64,000 nt of DNA from Nitrospira defluvii (lineage in GTDB: Bacteria > Nitrospirota > Nitrospiria > Nitrospirales > Nitrospiraceae). The stretch lies in the NCBI GenBank assembly GCA_011525625.1, contig WYAX01000020.1:124001-188000 (forward strand), in the 5' to 3' direction. Below, piece after piece: positions 41,629 through 50,620 of the stretch. The notes beneath the pieces were generated by a model. That model saw nothing but the letters and a program-made list of their open reading frames with translations, ran no database searches and was not told where the DNA came from. Within the stretch, counting starts at the first letter, position 1, and each line of letters starts with the position of its first letter. The translations under genes were made by a program, and so were the position numbers.

Positions 41629-42735
41629 TCATCCGGTCGGTTCACTATCCAGTTGGTGCGCCTTCCGGCCGCCACGGATCAGTGGTGGCGCAGCCAGCCG
41701 TCCCTCGACCATCAGCCGCGCCATCTCCACGGCTCGCGTGACGAGCGCCTGCGCACCATCCCGCAATTCACGGCTGTTCTGCACTTCGGAATTGTTCCGT
41801 TCCATGTCTTCCGCGCTCCATCCCCGCGAATGGGCGATGAACGGGAATTGAGGGAACTGGCAGCCGACCTCGGCAAAGAAGGTCATCATTTGTCCCGCAA
41901 CGCCCTGCACATTGTCCTGCCCGCCCATGATGATGAACGCGGCCACCTTGTTCTTGAGCAGATGCCGGTTCGCGACCGTCTCCTGGTTCTGAATGCAATT
42001 CATGCGTTCAACCATTTTGTAGTAGAGACTGCTGGCGCCGCCCCATCTGATCGGGGTGGAGACCAGAATCACGTCCGCCCAATGCACGACCCCTTCGTAG
42101 ACCTGGTCCATCTGGTCGGCCGGATCAATCTGGGTGATGGAACAGGGCCAGGTGCAGGCTTCGGCCGCCTTGGAATAGAACCCTTCACAAGGCCTGAACG
42201 ACAGGTCGCGCAGCTTGATGAGCCGCGTGTCGGCCTGGAGTTGCTCACGCGCATGCGACAGGGCAACCTCCAGTAACGCATCCGAAGCGCTGTACCGTGG
42301 TTGGTCGACCGTCATCGCTGTGGTAGCAAGACCCAACACGCGAATCGGACCTTCTGCGCGAACAATCGGACGGGCCAGGGGATGGGGTGTCTTCGGCAGC
42401 TTCTTCCGCTTGGTGGCGGACGTGAGGTCGACATACAAGCGTCCCCCGTCGATCATGAGCGAATAGCTGGGCACGCAGTCCCCCTCATACCCCGCTTCAC
42501 CTTGACCTGTGTCGCGATGAAACTTCCAGTAGTGCCAGGGACAGACCACATAATCGCCGTCGAGCCGACCCTGTCCCAGCGGCCCGCCGATGTGATTGCA
42601 GATGCCCGAAATGGCCGCGAACCTGCCCTCGTGATAACTCAGAGCAAGTGTGGTCTGGCCACAGACGACTTCCTGCAGCGGCTTGTGCTTCAGCTCGTCG
42701 ACCTGGCCGACTTCTGTCCAGTTAGCATCCGGCAC
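41629..42735 (-). CDS. Rieske - flavodoxin-like (FMN reductase) fusion protein
   Basis: 368 residues from GTG 42735 (GGGAG upstream). The N-terminal 105 residues are a Rieske [2Fe-2S] domain with CNH (Cys46, His48) and CPWH (Cys65, His68) in the spacing of ferredoxin-type Rieske proteins. From about residue 125 a flavodoxin-like NADPH-dependent FMN reductase domain follows (RVLGLATTAM, DVILVSTPIRWGGASSLYYKM, FIIMGGQDNVQGVAGQM). A single chain thus joins one-electron iron-sulfur and FMN chemistry. Close relatives of the second domain act as quinone or chromate reductases. Confidence 0.87.
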   Translation of the reverse strand: MPDANWTEVGQVDELKHKPLQEVVCGQTTLALSYHEGRFAAISGICNHIGGPLGQGRLDGDYVVCPWHYWKFHRDTGQGEAGYEGDCVPSYSLMIDGGRLYVDLTSATKRKKLPKTPHPLARPIVRAEGPIRVLGLATTAMTVDQPRYSASDALLEVALSHAREQLQADTRLIKLRDLSFRPCEGFYSKAAEACTWPCSITQIDPADQMDQVYEGVVHWADVILVSTPIRWGGASSLYYKMVERMNCIQNQETVANRHLLKNKVAAFIIMGGQDNVQGVAGQMMTFFAEVGCQFPQFPFIAHSRGWSAEDMERNNSEVQNSRELRDGAQALVTRAVEMARLMVEGRLAAPPLIRGGRKAHQLDSEPTG

Positions 42736-42771
42736 GGGATCTCCCTCTCACGTGAAGAAACACGATTACGA

Positions 42772-43230
42772 CTAGAAACGTTTCTCTTCCAGATCGTACA
42801 CATCGAAGTAGGTGTACACCGGGCGATGCGTCGGTACGTATTTCGGGATGTAGTCTTCCATATACGCCTGCACCGACGGTGCCATCTCTGACAGACGCAG
42901 ATCCCGCATCTTGTTGTTCCATTCAATCATCGCCTGTCGGTCCTGCACCTGGCTGTGGTTTTTGAGCCATGTACCGAGCTCTTCATCGGTCGCCCCGGTT
43001 GCCACGACCTCCTTGAACTGGTCAGGGGTGATCCCCGTATAGGCGAACAATAGCCCGGCCAGCGAACAGGGCCAGTAGTTATATTCTCCATTGATGCCGA
43101 GCAGAAACGCCCGGCACTTATCCACGCAGCGAGCCGCGATCACATATCCGCCGAGCATCTCCCTCGGGCTGCGAGGATAGGTCTTCGTGAGATCCTTCGC
43201 CAGCTTGCGGACCTGTTCCATATCAGTCAT
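42772..43230 (-). CDS. DUF5069-domain protein
   Basis: 152 residues from ATG 43230, which overlaps the upstream VOC stop by 4 nt. The DUF5069 pattern is clear: YPRSPREMLGGYVIAARCVD, then KCRAFLLGINGEYNYWPCSL, GLLFAYTGITPDQFKEVVAT and GATDEELGTWL. Function unknown; the domain is found widely in bacteria near redox and sulfur genes. Cys residues in ARCVDKCRA and WPCSL are striking but no cofactor can be assigned. Confidence 0.85.
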   Translation of the reverse strand: MTDMEQVRKLAKDLTKTYPRSPREMLGGYVIAARCVDKCRAFLLGINGEYNYWPCSLAGLLFAYTGITPDQFKEVVATGATDEELGTWLKNHSQVQDRQAMIEWNNKMRDLRLSEMAPSVQAYMEDYIPKYVPTHRPVYTYFDVYDLEEKRF

Positions 43231-43673
43231 TTGGTCGCTCCTTTCCCTGCTCCCGCGCGCGGGGGCTTGGAGAAGATGATGCCCGCCTTTTGAACCTCCT
43301 GATAGGGGAGGAGCCAGACCAGCGACTCGTCCGACAGATCTCCCACCTGAATGCGGTTCCCCCACGGGTCGCGAAAATCACATCGGAAACGCGGCTCCAT
43401 CTTCAATTTGTATTTCTTGGTGAGTTTGCGCCGCACCTCTTTGATCTGCTCCGCATCGCGAACCATCAACCCGAAATGCTTCACGCGATCCGGCTGCACC
43501 TGCTCGACTTCAAAAATGGCCATGAACTGATGCTCGCCGAGCTTGCACCAGGCCGCGCCTTCGCCGCCGCGCAACATTTCGAGCCCGAATACATCCGAAT
43601 AAAACTTCACCGCCGCCTTGGCGTCGGTCACTTCGATCACGATATGGTTGCATCCGTAGACCTGGACCGCCAT
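43227..43673 (-). CDS. VOC-family protein, copy 2
   Basis: 148 residues. VOC pattern: VYGCNHIVIEVTDAKAAVKF with YSDVFGLEML, then DRVKHFGLMVRDAEQIKEV and FRDPWGNRIQVGDL. It is closer to dioxygenase/glyoxalase-like members than to resistance proteins. It overlaps the DUF5069 gene by 4 nt, so the two proteins are made together. The tail after 120 (VWLLPYQEVQKAGIIF) is specific to this protein. Confidence 0.85.
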   Translation of the reverse strand: MAVQVYGCNHIVIEVTDAKAAVKFYSDVFGLEMLRGGEGAAWCKLGEHQFMAIFEVEQVQPDRVKHFGLMVRDAEQIKEVRRKLTKKYKLKMEPRFRCDFRDPWGNRIQVGDLSDESLVWLLPYQEVQKAGIIFSKPPRAGAGKGATK

Positions 43674-43685
43674 GTTCGTTGCTCC

Positions 43686-44327
43686 TTACGCACTCGCCTG
43701 GTTGATCGCGGCGACAAATGTCTCGACCGGTTGCGCACCCGATACGGTGGCCTTTCCGTTCAAGACGAAGTAGGGGACGCCTCTGATGCCCAATTGCCGC
43801 CCGCGGGCCTCCTCCTGTCGCACGCCCTCCGCCCCGTCGTTCGACTCCAGGAACCGACCGACCGCCGCCCCGTCCAACCCAGCCCCGGCGGCCAGCGAGA
43901 TCAGCTGGTCGGCCTCACCCACATTCACACCCTCAGTGAAATAGCCGTGAAACAAGGCCTCGACCATTGCGTCTTGCCGGCCCTGTTGCTGGGCGAACCA
44001 CACGAGCCGGTGCGCATCGAACGTGTTCGGAGTGCGCGTAATTCGGCCGAACGCGAACTCAATGCCTGCACTCACTCCTGCAACGGTGATGCGGTCATGA
44101 ATCGCTTGCACCTCGCCCTGCCCGCCGAACTTCGCCTCAAGATACACACGGCGATCCATGCCGGCCTTGGGCATGGTCGGGTTCAGCTGGAACGGGCGCC
44201 AGAAGACACGGGCGCGTTCCTGCACCTGCACCGATTCGAGCGCCTGCTCCAGCCGCCGCTTCCCGATATAACACCAGGGGCAGACCACGTCCGAATAGAT
44301 GTCGATGGTGAGCGATCTCTCGCTCAT
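43686..44327 (-). CDS. DsbA-family oxidoreductase (FrnE-like)
   Basis: 213 residues from ATG 44327, overlapping the pirin stop by 4 nt (ATGA). Thioredoxin-fold with active site CPWC (Cys16, Cys19) in YSDVVCPWCYIGKRRLE, a large helical insert, and the cis-Pro loop GIRGVPYFVLNGK near residue 188. FrnE-type proteins are cytoplasmic disulfide isomerases or thiol-oxidant response enzymes, sometimes linked to polyketide or radiation resistance. No signal peptide. Confidence 0.92.
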   Translation of the reverse strand: MSERSLTIDIYSDVVCPWCYIGKRRLEQALESVQVQERARVFWRPFQLNPTMPKAGMDRRVYLEAKFGGQGEVQAIHDRITVAGVSAGIEFAFGRITRTPNTFDAHRLVWFAQQQGRQDAMVEALFHGYFTEGVNVGEADQLISLAAGAGLDGAAVGRFLESNDGAEGVRQEEARGRQLGIRGVPYFVLNGKATVSGAQPVETFVAAINQASA

Positions 44328-45208
44328 GACAAATGGCCCATCTTTCCGGCCTGGTAGTCGTGCACCGCCTGAATGATCTCCTCTCGCGTGTTCATCACGA
44401 ACGGGCCGTACCGCGCAATCGGCTCCTCGATCGGCTGACCGCTCATCACGAGCAGGGTGCTGTCCTGCTTGGCCTCGAGCGTCACCCGTTCGCCACGCTT
44501 CCCGAGGAGTGCGAGTTCCACGTCGCCCACGGCTTGCGCGCCATTCACCACGACCTGTCCGTGCAGCACAAAGCACGACGAATTGAACCCTTCAGGCAAT
44601 GCCAGTTCGACCTGGTGTCCTGCCGTCATCCGCACATCATACAGATGAACCGGGCTGAACGTCCTCGCAGGACCGTTCACGCCGCGAAACGCGCCGGCGA
44701 TCACCCGGAGTTGACCGGCCCCTCCTCCGAGATCCACCACCGGGATGTCTTCCTTCACCAGCGTCTGGTACCGTGGCGTCGTCATTTTGAAGGCCCTCGG
44801 CAAATTCACCCACAGCTGAACGCCTTCCAGCAACCCACCCTGCCGCGCGAATTCCTTTTCGTGCAGTTCTTCATGTACGACCCCGGATGCGGCCGTCATC
44901 CACTGTACATCGCCGGGCCCGATGACACCGCCGCTACCGGTCGAATCCCGATGCGCCACCTTTCCGTGATACATGATTGTCACCGTCTCGAACCCGCGAT
45001 GCGGATGTTCTCCCACCCCGCGTTGTCTTGCGCTGGGCGGAACCTGGTCGGGTCCCATATAGTCGAGCATCAAGAACGGAGACAGCTGTTCGTCGACACC
45101 GGCGCCCGGAATCATATTGCGCACAGGAAATCCATCACCCACCATATGATGAGAGCCCGGTTGATAGACACCGACGAGTTCCTTCGTTCCGATTGTCTCT
45201 GTGTGCAT
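44324..45208 (-). CDS. Pirin-family quercetinase-like protein
   Basis: 294 residues. Two cupin domains; the metal-binding residues of the first are in EHPHRGFETVT (His68, His70) and SGVVHEELH (His112, Glu114), the full pirin set. Bacterial pirins act as quercetin dioxygenases or redox sensors. Strong AAAGGAGG before the ATG. Central in the redox array, 14 nt after the NmrA gene and overlapping the DsbA gene. Confidence 0.93.
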   Translation of the reverse strand: MHTETIGTKELVGVYQPGSHHMVGDGFPVRNMIPGAGVDEQLSPFLMLDYMGPDQVPPSARQRGVGEHPHRGFETVTIMYHGKVAHRDSTGSGGVIGPGDVQWMTAASGVVHEELHEKEFARQGGLLEGVQLWVNLPRAFKMTTPRYQTLVKEDIPVVDLGGGAGQLRVIAGAFRGVNGPARTFSPVHLYDVRMTAGHQVELALPEGFNSSCFVLHGQVVVNGAQAVGDVELALLGKRGERVTLEAKQDSTLLVMSGQPIEEPIARYGPFVMNTREEIIQAVHDYQAGKMGHLS

Positions 45209-45222
45209 CTCGGCCTCCTTTC

Positions 45223-46080
45223 TTACGCCATCCCTCGCGCAGCCTCGGCGAAGGAGATGGTTCCGCGCACCACTGCCTTGGGAAACTCATACCCGATCGT
45301 GCCCTTGGAGAAGGAGGTGTACATTTCTTCGAACAGTCTGGCCGCCTCATCGGAAAAACCGAATGACGTCATGGTCGGCACCACGGCACTGAGCGGCGCA
45401 GCCTGCGCCTCGACCGTGCGCCCGAGGATCCGGCCGAATTCCACCGCCACCTGCTCCGGACTGTACTCCTCCGGGCCTGCAAGTTCCACAATCTCATGCC
45501 CCGATCCGCCGGCCATCACTCGATCCGCCGCCACACGGCCGATATCGCTCGTCGAGATCATCGGTATGCTGGCTTGCGGAGGTATGAAGGTGGGGAGCAC
45601 TCCCTGTTCCTTGGCCATGCCGAGACCGATCGCCCAATTCTCCATGAAATAACAGGGGCGCAGCACCGTCAGATTGCGCGTCACCACACGCAACTGTTGC
45701 TCACCATACCGGACTGCCCGGATCGGGCCGGTCCCATCCGGAAGCTGCGCGCCGACAGACGACAACAACACGACATGCGCCACGCCGCCGGCTTTCACCG
45801 CTTCCGCCGCCTGGTCCACCCGTTTCCGCTGTTCCGCGAGCCAGGATGAGGCGCCATAGTTTGGCGGAATCAGCAGATACAGACCTGAAGCGCCTTGCAC
45901 GGCTCGCGTCAAGGCCGGCACATCATCCAGCGAGGCCAGAGCCACCTCCGCCCCCTTGGTCCGCCATGCCGCGCCTTGGTCGGCCGATCGCACCACAACC
46001 TTCACCGGCTGCCTGCGCGCCAGCAATGTCTCTGCCACGACCTTCCCGGTATGTCCGGTCACTCCCAGTACGACAAACAT
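45223..46080 (-). CDS. NmrA-family NAD(P)-binding protein
   Basis: 285 residues from ATG 46080 with AAAGGAG upstream; the first gene of the redox array. Rossmann motif VVLGVTGHTGKVV (3-15), VVVRSADQ, and an atypical-SDR body (VLLSSVGAQLPDGTGPI, VLRPCYFMENW). NmrA-like proteins sense NAD(P) redox state or reduce quinones (QOR2-like). The promoter contains a perfect palindromic operator. Confidence 0.9.
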   Translation of the reverse strand: MFVVLGVTGHTGKVVAETLLARRQPVKVVVRSADQGAAWRTKGAEVALASLDDVPALTRAVQGASGLYLLIPPNYGASSWLAEQRKRVDQAAEAVKAGGVAHVVLLSSVGAQLPDGTGPIRAVRYGEQQLRVVTRNLTVLRPCYFMENWAIGLGMAKEQGVLPTFIPPQASIPMISTSDIGRVAADRVMAGGSGHEIVELAGPEEYSPEQVAVEFGRILGRTVEAQAAPLSAVVPTMTSFGFSDEAARLFEEMYTSFSKGTIGYEFPKAVVRGTISFAEAARGMA

Positions 46081-46194
46081 CGCGCTCACTCCTTTCCCCT
46101 GTCTACCAGTCCGGCCCGTCACAATCTTGCCCAGGCGCAACTTCCGTCATCCGCAAGGCCGCCGCTATCCCGGACGACTCTCACCAGCCCCAGT

Positions 46195-46222
46195 ATAATA
46201 GTTCTAGTTAGAACAAAGTCAA
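46195..46222 (-). promoter_or_regulatory. Promoter with palindromic operator heading the redox array
   Basis: On the minus strand TTGACT (46222-46217), 16-bp spacer and TATTAT (46200-46195) form a sigma-70-type promoter. The spacer contains a perfect palindrome GTTCTAgtTAGAAC (46201-46214), so a bound regulator would block RNA polymerase. Start codon about 115 bp downstream. No regulator gene is adjacent, so the regulator is encoded elsewhere. Confidence 0.65.
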
Positions 46223-46511
46223 CCCCGTGCCAGCGATCGAGCATCGTTGCATGGCTCGAGGGCCGGTGACTCCCGACCCGCGACACACCGAGCCGGGCAC
46301 CACGCGCCGGAGAATCCTCTCCTCGTGGAGGACAGGAGCAGGAGCACGCACGCGTCGCCCCGACAGTCACCGCGACGAGAGAGCTGGAACAGGACACACT
46401 GGCTCACAAGGGCGGGCGGCCTGAGCGGGCCGGCCGACACACAGCGACAGGAGGGGACGTGATGTCAGGGTGACGAATCGTGGGGGAACGGCCAGGCGGC
46501 GGGAGACTGCG
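46223..46511. other. GC-rich gap between redox-array promoter and smpB, no gene supported
   Basis: 289 bp, very GC-rich with several short inverted repeats (for example around GGGCGGCC and GGCCGGCC at 46413-46437). Not recognised as RNase P RNA, SRP RNA or a repeat copy. It may hold the smpB transcript end or an unknown structured RNA. Confidence 0.35.
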
Positions 46512-46991
46512 TTACTTTCGACTCTTGATCGCCCGCTCCACCTCGCGCCCTGCTTCACGCGCCTTGATGGATTCACGACGATCGTACTGTTTCTTTCCCT
46601 TGGCCAACGCCAGTTCGACTTTGGCATGGCCACGCTTGGAAAAGTAAATACGCAACGGCACCAGGGTCAGACCCTTCAGTTGAGTCTTCCCGATCAGCTT
46701 ATTGATCTCCTTCCGGTGCAGGAGCAGCTTCCGCTTACGAAGCGGATCGTGATTCATGAGGTTGCCGTGCGAATAGGGGCTGATGTGGCAATGATTCAGA
46801 TAGACCTCGCCGTCATCGACCGAGGCATAACTGTCTTGCAGGTTCACCCGCCCTTCGCGCAGGGACTTGACCTCCGTCCCCCGCAAAATGACGCCGGCTT
46901 CGAACTTCTCCTCGATAAAGTAGTCGTGATAGGCCTTCCGGTTGGTGGCCACCACCTTGAATTGATCGTCGTGATCCTGTGTCTTTGTCAT
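46512..46991 (-). CDS. smpB: SsrA-binding protein SmpB
   Basis: 159 residues, normal length. Family segments: [40 protein letters not shown], and [20 protein letters not shown]; basic C-terminal tail from [20 protein letters not shown]. SmpB binds tmRNA and mimics part of a tRNA in the stalled ribosome A site. Its partner ssrA is in the same window at 7599-7949. Divergent from the DciA-like gene with 51 bp between them. Confidence 0.97.
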   Translation of the reverse strand: MTKTQDHDDQFKVVATNRKAYHDYFIEEKFEAGVILRGTEVKSLREGRVNLQDSYASVDDGEVYLNHCHISPYSHGNLMNHDPLRKRKLLLHRKEINKLIGKTQLKGLTLVPLRIYFSKRGHAKVELALAKGKKQYDRRESIKAREAGREVERAIKSRK

Positions 46992-47042
46992 GGCCTTCCG
47001 CCGGCGACTGTTCCCGCCGGGCGCATTTTGTTATGATGCCCC

Positions 47043-47543
47043 ATGCGCGGACAGAGCAGGCTCGATTCATTCGGTACGATTTTAGCCGGGGTTGCTCACC
47101 GACTGGGCCTGGAGAGCAAACTCTTCGAGGCGCGTCTGCGACGCCACTGGCCTGAAATCGTGGGCGAGCCCATTGCCACGCACACACGCCCTGACCAACT
47201 CCGCTTCAAGAAGCTCTACATCCTCGTACACAACTCGGTCTGGCTGCAACAACTCACCTTTCTCAAACCCGAGCTGCTGGACAAGGTCAACTCGACGGCC
47301 GGGGAGAAGCTGGTGACGGAACTCGTGCTGCGCATCGGAGACGTGTCCCGGGACCGCGCCTCGCAGCCGCCGGCTTCCGTTCCCGACGCCGGACCGCCCC
47401 AGCCGAGTGCCGAACTGCTTCGAGAAGCGACCGCCCATACCCAAGGCATTCAAGATCAGGCGTTGCGCGAACAGTTGGCGGCCGTCATGGCGCAAGCGTT
47501 GGCGATGACGCAGCCGGGAGGCTCTTCCCGACCGGCCCCTTAA
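47043..47543 (+). CDS. DciA/DUF721-family protein
   Basis: 166 residues. The N-terminal DUF721 domain is visible: DSFGTILAGVAHRLGLESKL, HWPEIVGEPIATHTRPDQLR, LYILVHNSVWLQQLTFLKPE and LLDKVN. DciA is the ancestral bacterial replicative-helicase operator in lineages without DnaC or DnaI. The C-terminal half is Pro/Ser-rich and poorly ordered. It lies close to the replication genes, and its 3' end overlaps the convergent membrane-protein gene by 59 nt. Confidence 0.82.
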   Translation: MRGQSRLDSFGTILAGVAHRLGLESKLFEARLRRHWPEIVGEPIATHTRPDQLRFKKLYILVHNSVWLQQLTFLKPELLDKVNSTAGEKLVTELVLRIGDVSRDRASQPPASVPDAGPPQPSAELLREATAHTQGIQDQALREQLAAVMAQALAMTQPGGSSRPAP

Positions 47544-48102
47544 AGAGCTGGCGCGAGTAGGCGGCACTCGCGGCGTTGTCCGTTCCTTTCGGAACCGGGC
47601 CGATGCGGCCTTCCTCCTCCTGCTCATCCAGCTTGTAGTACCCGCGCACGGATCCCTCGAACCCATCCCGCACCGCTTGATCCTGCCCGGTCACGTACCG
47701 ATGCACCATCTCCGGCTCCGTCCATCCCTCGTCGGTGAACACGTAAATCGCAATCCGTTGATAGCGCCCTTTTGGATCATCCGCGGTGGTCGGCTGGATT
47801 TTCATGGGACCGAAATTTCTGGTCTCTTGGCCGACCTTGCGGAACCGTTCGATCAACGTTTCGATTTCGGTGTCGCTGGTCCAGGAAGGAACATGCACCG
47901 CCACGACGGAGCCTTCCTGAGAGCCGATGCTGTAGGGAGGGATGGAACGGTCGGGCCGGCTGAGAAACATACCGCCCCAGATCAACGCAAAGGAGCAGAA
48001 GAGCACCCCCAGCGCCAGCTTGACCACCGTATCCAGCGGACGCTTGGCAGGGGAGCCGGCGGACGATCCGGCCGGCGAGGGAGTCTGATGATTCATAACC
48101 AT
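47485..48102 (-). CDS. Single-pass membrane protein, unknown function
   Basis: 205 residues. One membrane helix (about 26-48, VVKLALGVLFCSFALIWGGMFL) after a polar N-terminus, then a periplasmic-type domain (GSVVAVHVPSWTSDTEIETL, TRNFGPMKIQPTTADDPKGR, YQRIAIYVFTDEGWTEP) and a low-complexity tail. No family recognised. It follows gyrA by 41 nt on the same strand. The convergent overlap with the DciA-like gene means the two transcripts are complementary at their ends. Confidence 0.65.
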   Translation of the reverse strand: MVMNHQTPSPAGSSAGSPAKRPLDTVVKLALGVLFCSFALIWGGMFLSRPDRSIPPYSIGSQEGSVVAVHVPSWTSDTEIETLIERFRKVGQETRNFGPMKIQPTTADDPKGRYQRIAIYVFTDEGWTEPEMVHRYVTGQDQAVRDGFEGSVRGYYKLDEQEEEGRIGPVPKGTDNAASAAYSRQLFKGPVGKSLPAASSPTLAP

Positions 48103-48143
48103 GGTGAGCAGGGCCGCCCGGCCCCAGGCGGCTCACGGCGTGC

Positions 48144-50603
48144 TTACTCGCTCTCCTCGGGCACCCCGTCTTCGCGCTCGACGAGCCGTACCACCGCGAC
48201 CACGCGATCGTCATCACCATCCATGTCAAGCAGCCGAACGCCCTGCGTATTGCGCCCGATTTCACGAATGTCGTCGACCTTACAACGCAACACCTTCCCT
48301 TGGGCGGCCATCACCATGATTTCATCTTCGCCGCGCACCTGAAGGAATCCGACCGCGGGCCCGTTCCGCTCCGTGGTTTTGACACTGATGATGCCTTTCC
48401 CGCCTCGGCCCTGCACCCGATACTCGTTCACCGGTGTCCGCTTGCCGTATCCGCCCTCGGTGACGGTCAGAATGGCGGTCGTCGAGTCTGGAGTGATGGT
48501 CTCCATGCCGATGACCTCATCACCGGGCTCCAACGTGATCCCGCGCACCCCGTGAGCCGTCCGCCCCATGGCACGTACATCCTCTTCCTTGAATCGGATG
48601 GTAATGCCCTGTTTCGTGCCCAACAAAATTTCGCGTTGGCCGTCCGTCAGGTCCACCCCGATCAGTTTATCACCCTGATCGAGGGAGAGGGCAATGATGC
48701 CGCCTTGGCGCGGATTGCTGTAGGCCGACAATTCCGTTTTCTTGATGACACCCTGTTTCGTGCCCATGATCACGAAGCGATCGGTACGGAACTCTTTCAC
48801 CGGCAACGTTGCCGTGACCTTTTCGTCTTTCGCGAGCGCCAGCAGGTTGACCAGGGCCTTGCCCTTCGCAGCTCGGCTGGCTTCAGGAATTTCATGCACC
48901 TTGAGCCAATAGACTTTTCCCGCATCGGTGAAAAAGAGCAGGGAGTCGTGCGTGGAGGCCGTGAAGAGGGTTTCGACAAAATCCTCTTCCTTGATGCCCA
49001 TGGCGATCTTGCCCTTGCCGCCGCGGCGCTGGGCTCGATAGAGCGTGACCGCATTGCGTTTGATGTAGCCGGCATGAGAAATCGTCACAACCACTTCTTC
49101 TTCGGCAATCAGGTCTTCGAGCGTCAGTTCGGCTTCCTCCTTGACGATCTTGGTGCGCCGCTCGTCCTGATACTTCTCCTTGATCTCGATCAGTTCATCC
49201 TGGATGATCTTCCGCACCAAGGCCTCGCTGCCGAGCACCGAGCGCAGATACTCGATGGTCTTCAGCACTTCGCGGTACTCTTCCACAAGCTTGTCGCGTT
49301 CGAGCTGGGTGAGTCGCTGCAGCCGCATTTCCAGGATGGCATTGGCCTGAATCTCCGACAACCGGAACTGCTGCATCAGGCCCGTACGCGCCACATCCGG
49401 CGATTGCGACCGGCGAATCAAGGCGATCACGGCATCCAGATTGTCGAGCGCGATCTTGAGCCCTTCGAGAATGTGCGCGCGCTCCTCCGCCTTGCGCAGA
49501 TCGTAGGCAGTGCGTCGCACCACCACTTCGCGGCGATGCTCGACAAAGGCTTCCAGAATCCGCTTCAGGTTGAGCACTTCCGGCCGGTTGTTGACGAGCG
49601 CCAGCATGTTCACGCCGAAGGTCGTCTGTAACTGGCTGTGCTTGTAGAGATTGTTCAAGACCACGAGCGGAATCTCGTTTCGCTTCAGCTCGATCACGAC
49701 CCGGACTCCTTCGCGGTCGGACTCGTCACGGATATCGGAAATGCCGGTGACGCGGTCTTCCTGCGCCAAGTCGGCAATCTTCTCGATCAGCTTCGACTTG
49801 TTCACCTGATACGGAATCTCCGTGATGATGAGGCGCTCGCGATCGGTGCGTTCATCCGTTTCGATCGCGACCTTGGCCCGGACCGTCAGGAGCCCGCGTC
49901 CCGTCTCATACGCGTCCTTGATGCCGGCCGTGCCGTAGATGAAGCCGGCCGTCGGAAAGTCGGGCCCGGGAATTTTCTTCATCAGTTGCGCGATGGTGAC
50001 GTCGGGATTCTCCAGCAACAAGAGCAACCCCTCGATGACTTCACCCAGGTTGTGCGTCGGAATGTTGGTCGCATAGCCGACGGCAATGCCGCCCGCACCG
50101 TTCACCAGGAGGTTCGGCACCCTGGAGGGCAGCACCAGCGGCTCCACGCGCGACTCGTCGTAGTTGGGCCCGAAGTCGACCGTCTCCTTTTCGATATCCG
50201 CCAGCAGCTCTTCGGCCAGCTTCGTCAACCGGGCTTCGGTATACCGCATGGCGGCCGCTGCGTCGCCGTCCATGGAGCCATAGTTGCCCTGGCCGTCCAC
50301 CAGCATGTAGCGCATGTTGAAGTTCTGGGCCATGCGTACGAGCGTGTCGTAAATCGCGGAGTCGCCATGGGGATGGTAGTTACCCATGATTTCGCCCACG
50401 ATCTTGGCCGACTTGCGGTAGGGCCGGTTCGAGGCAAGCCCCATCTCGTTCATGCCGTGCAGAATGCGACGGTGCACCGGCTTCAATCCGTCCCGGACAT
50501 CGGGCAGCGCGCGACCGACGATCACGCTCATCGCGTAATCGAGGTACGACGAGCGCATCTCATCTTCGATCGCAATCTGGCCTAGTCGTTCATCTGGCGG
50601 CAT
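48144..50603 (-). CDS. gyrA: DNA gyrase subunit A
   Basis: 819 residues. Breakage-reunion domain with catalytic Tyr121 in AAAAMRYTEARL; the quinolone-resistance region reads HPHGDSAIYDTLVRMAQ with Ser82 and Asp86 at the sensitive-type positions. The C-terminal wrapping domain shows the GyrA-box region RVQGRGGKGI. GyrA cuts and rejoins DNA to add negative supercoils with GyrB. GGAGG before the ATG. A palindromic repeat copy lies between gyrB and gyrA. Confidence 0.98.
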   Translation of the reverse strand: MPPDERLGQIAIEDEMRSSYLDYAMSVIVGRALPDVRDGLKPVHRRILHGMNEMGLASNRPYRKSAKIVGEIMGNYHPHGDSAIYDTLVRMAQNFNMRYMLVDGQGNYGSMDGDAAAAMRYTEARLTKLAEELLADIEKETVDFGPNYDESRVEPLVLPSRVPNLLVNGAGGIAVGYATNIPTHNLGEVIEGLLLLLENPDVTIAQLMKKIPGPDFPTAGFIYGTAGIKDAYETGRGLLTVRAKVAIETDERTDRERLIITEIPYQVNKSKLIEKIADLAQEDRVTGISDIRDESDREGVRVVIELKRNEIPLVVLNNLYKHSQLQTTFGVNMLALVNNRPEVLNLKRILEAFVEHRREVVVRRTAYDLRKAEERAHILEGLKIALDNLDAVIALIRRSQSPDVARTGLMQQFRLSEIQANAILEMRLQRLTQLERDKLVEEYREVLKTIEYLRSVLGSEALVRKIIQDELIEIKEKYQDERRTKIVKEEAELTLEDLIAEEEVVVTISHAGYIKRNAVTLYRAQRRGGKGKIAMGIKEEDFVETLFTASTHDSLLFFTDAGKVYWLKVHEIPEASRAAKGKALVNLLALAKDEKVTATLPVKEFRTDRFVIMGTKQGVIKKTELSAYSNPRQGGIIALSLDQGDKLIGVDLTDGQREILLGTKQGITIRFKEEDVRAMGRTAHGVRGITLEPGDEVIGMETITPDSTTAILTVTEGGYGKRTPVNEYRVQGRGGKGIISVKTTERNGPAVGFLQVRGEDEIMVMAAQGKVLRCKVDDIREIGRNTQGVRLLDMDGDDDRVVAVVRLVEREDGVPEESE

Positions 50604-50620
50604 CTATCCTCCACGGCACG

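Noticed and set aside
46223-46511. RNase P or SRP RNA in the GC-rich gap
   Set aside because: The diagnostic conserved blocks of these RNAs were not found.
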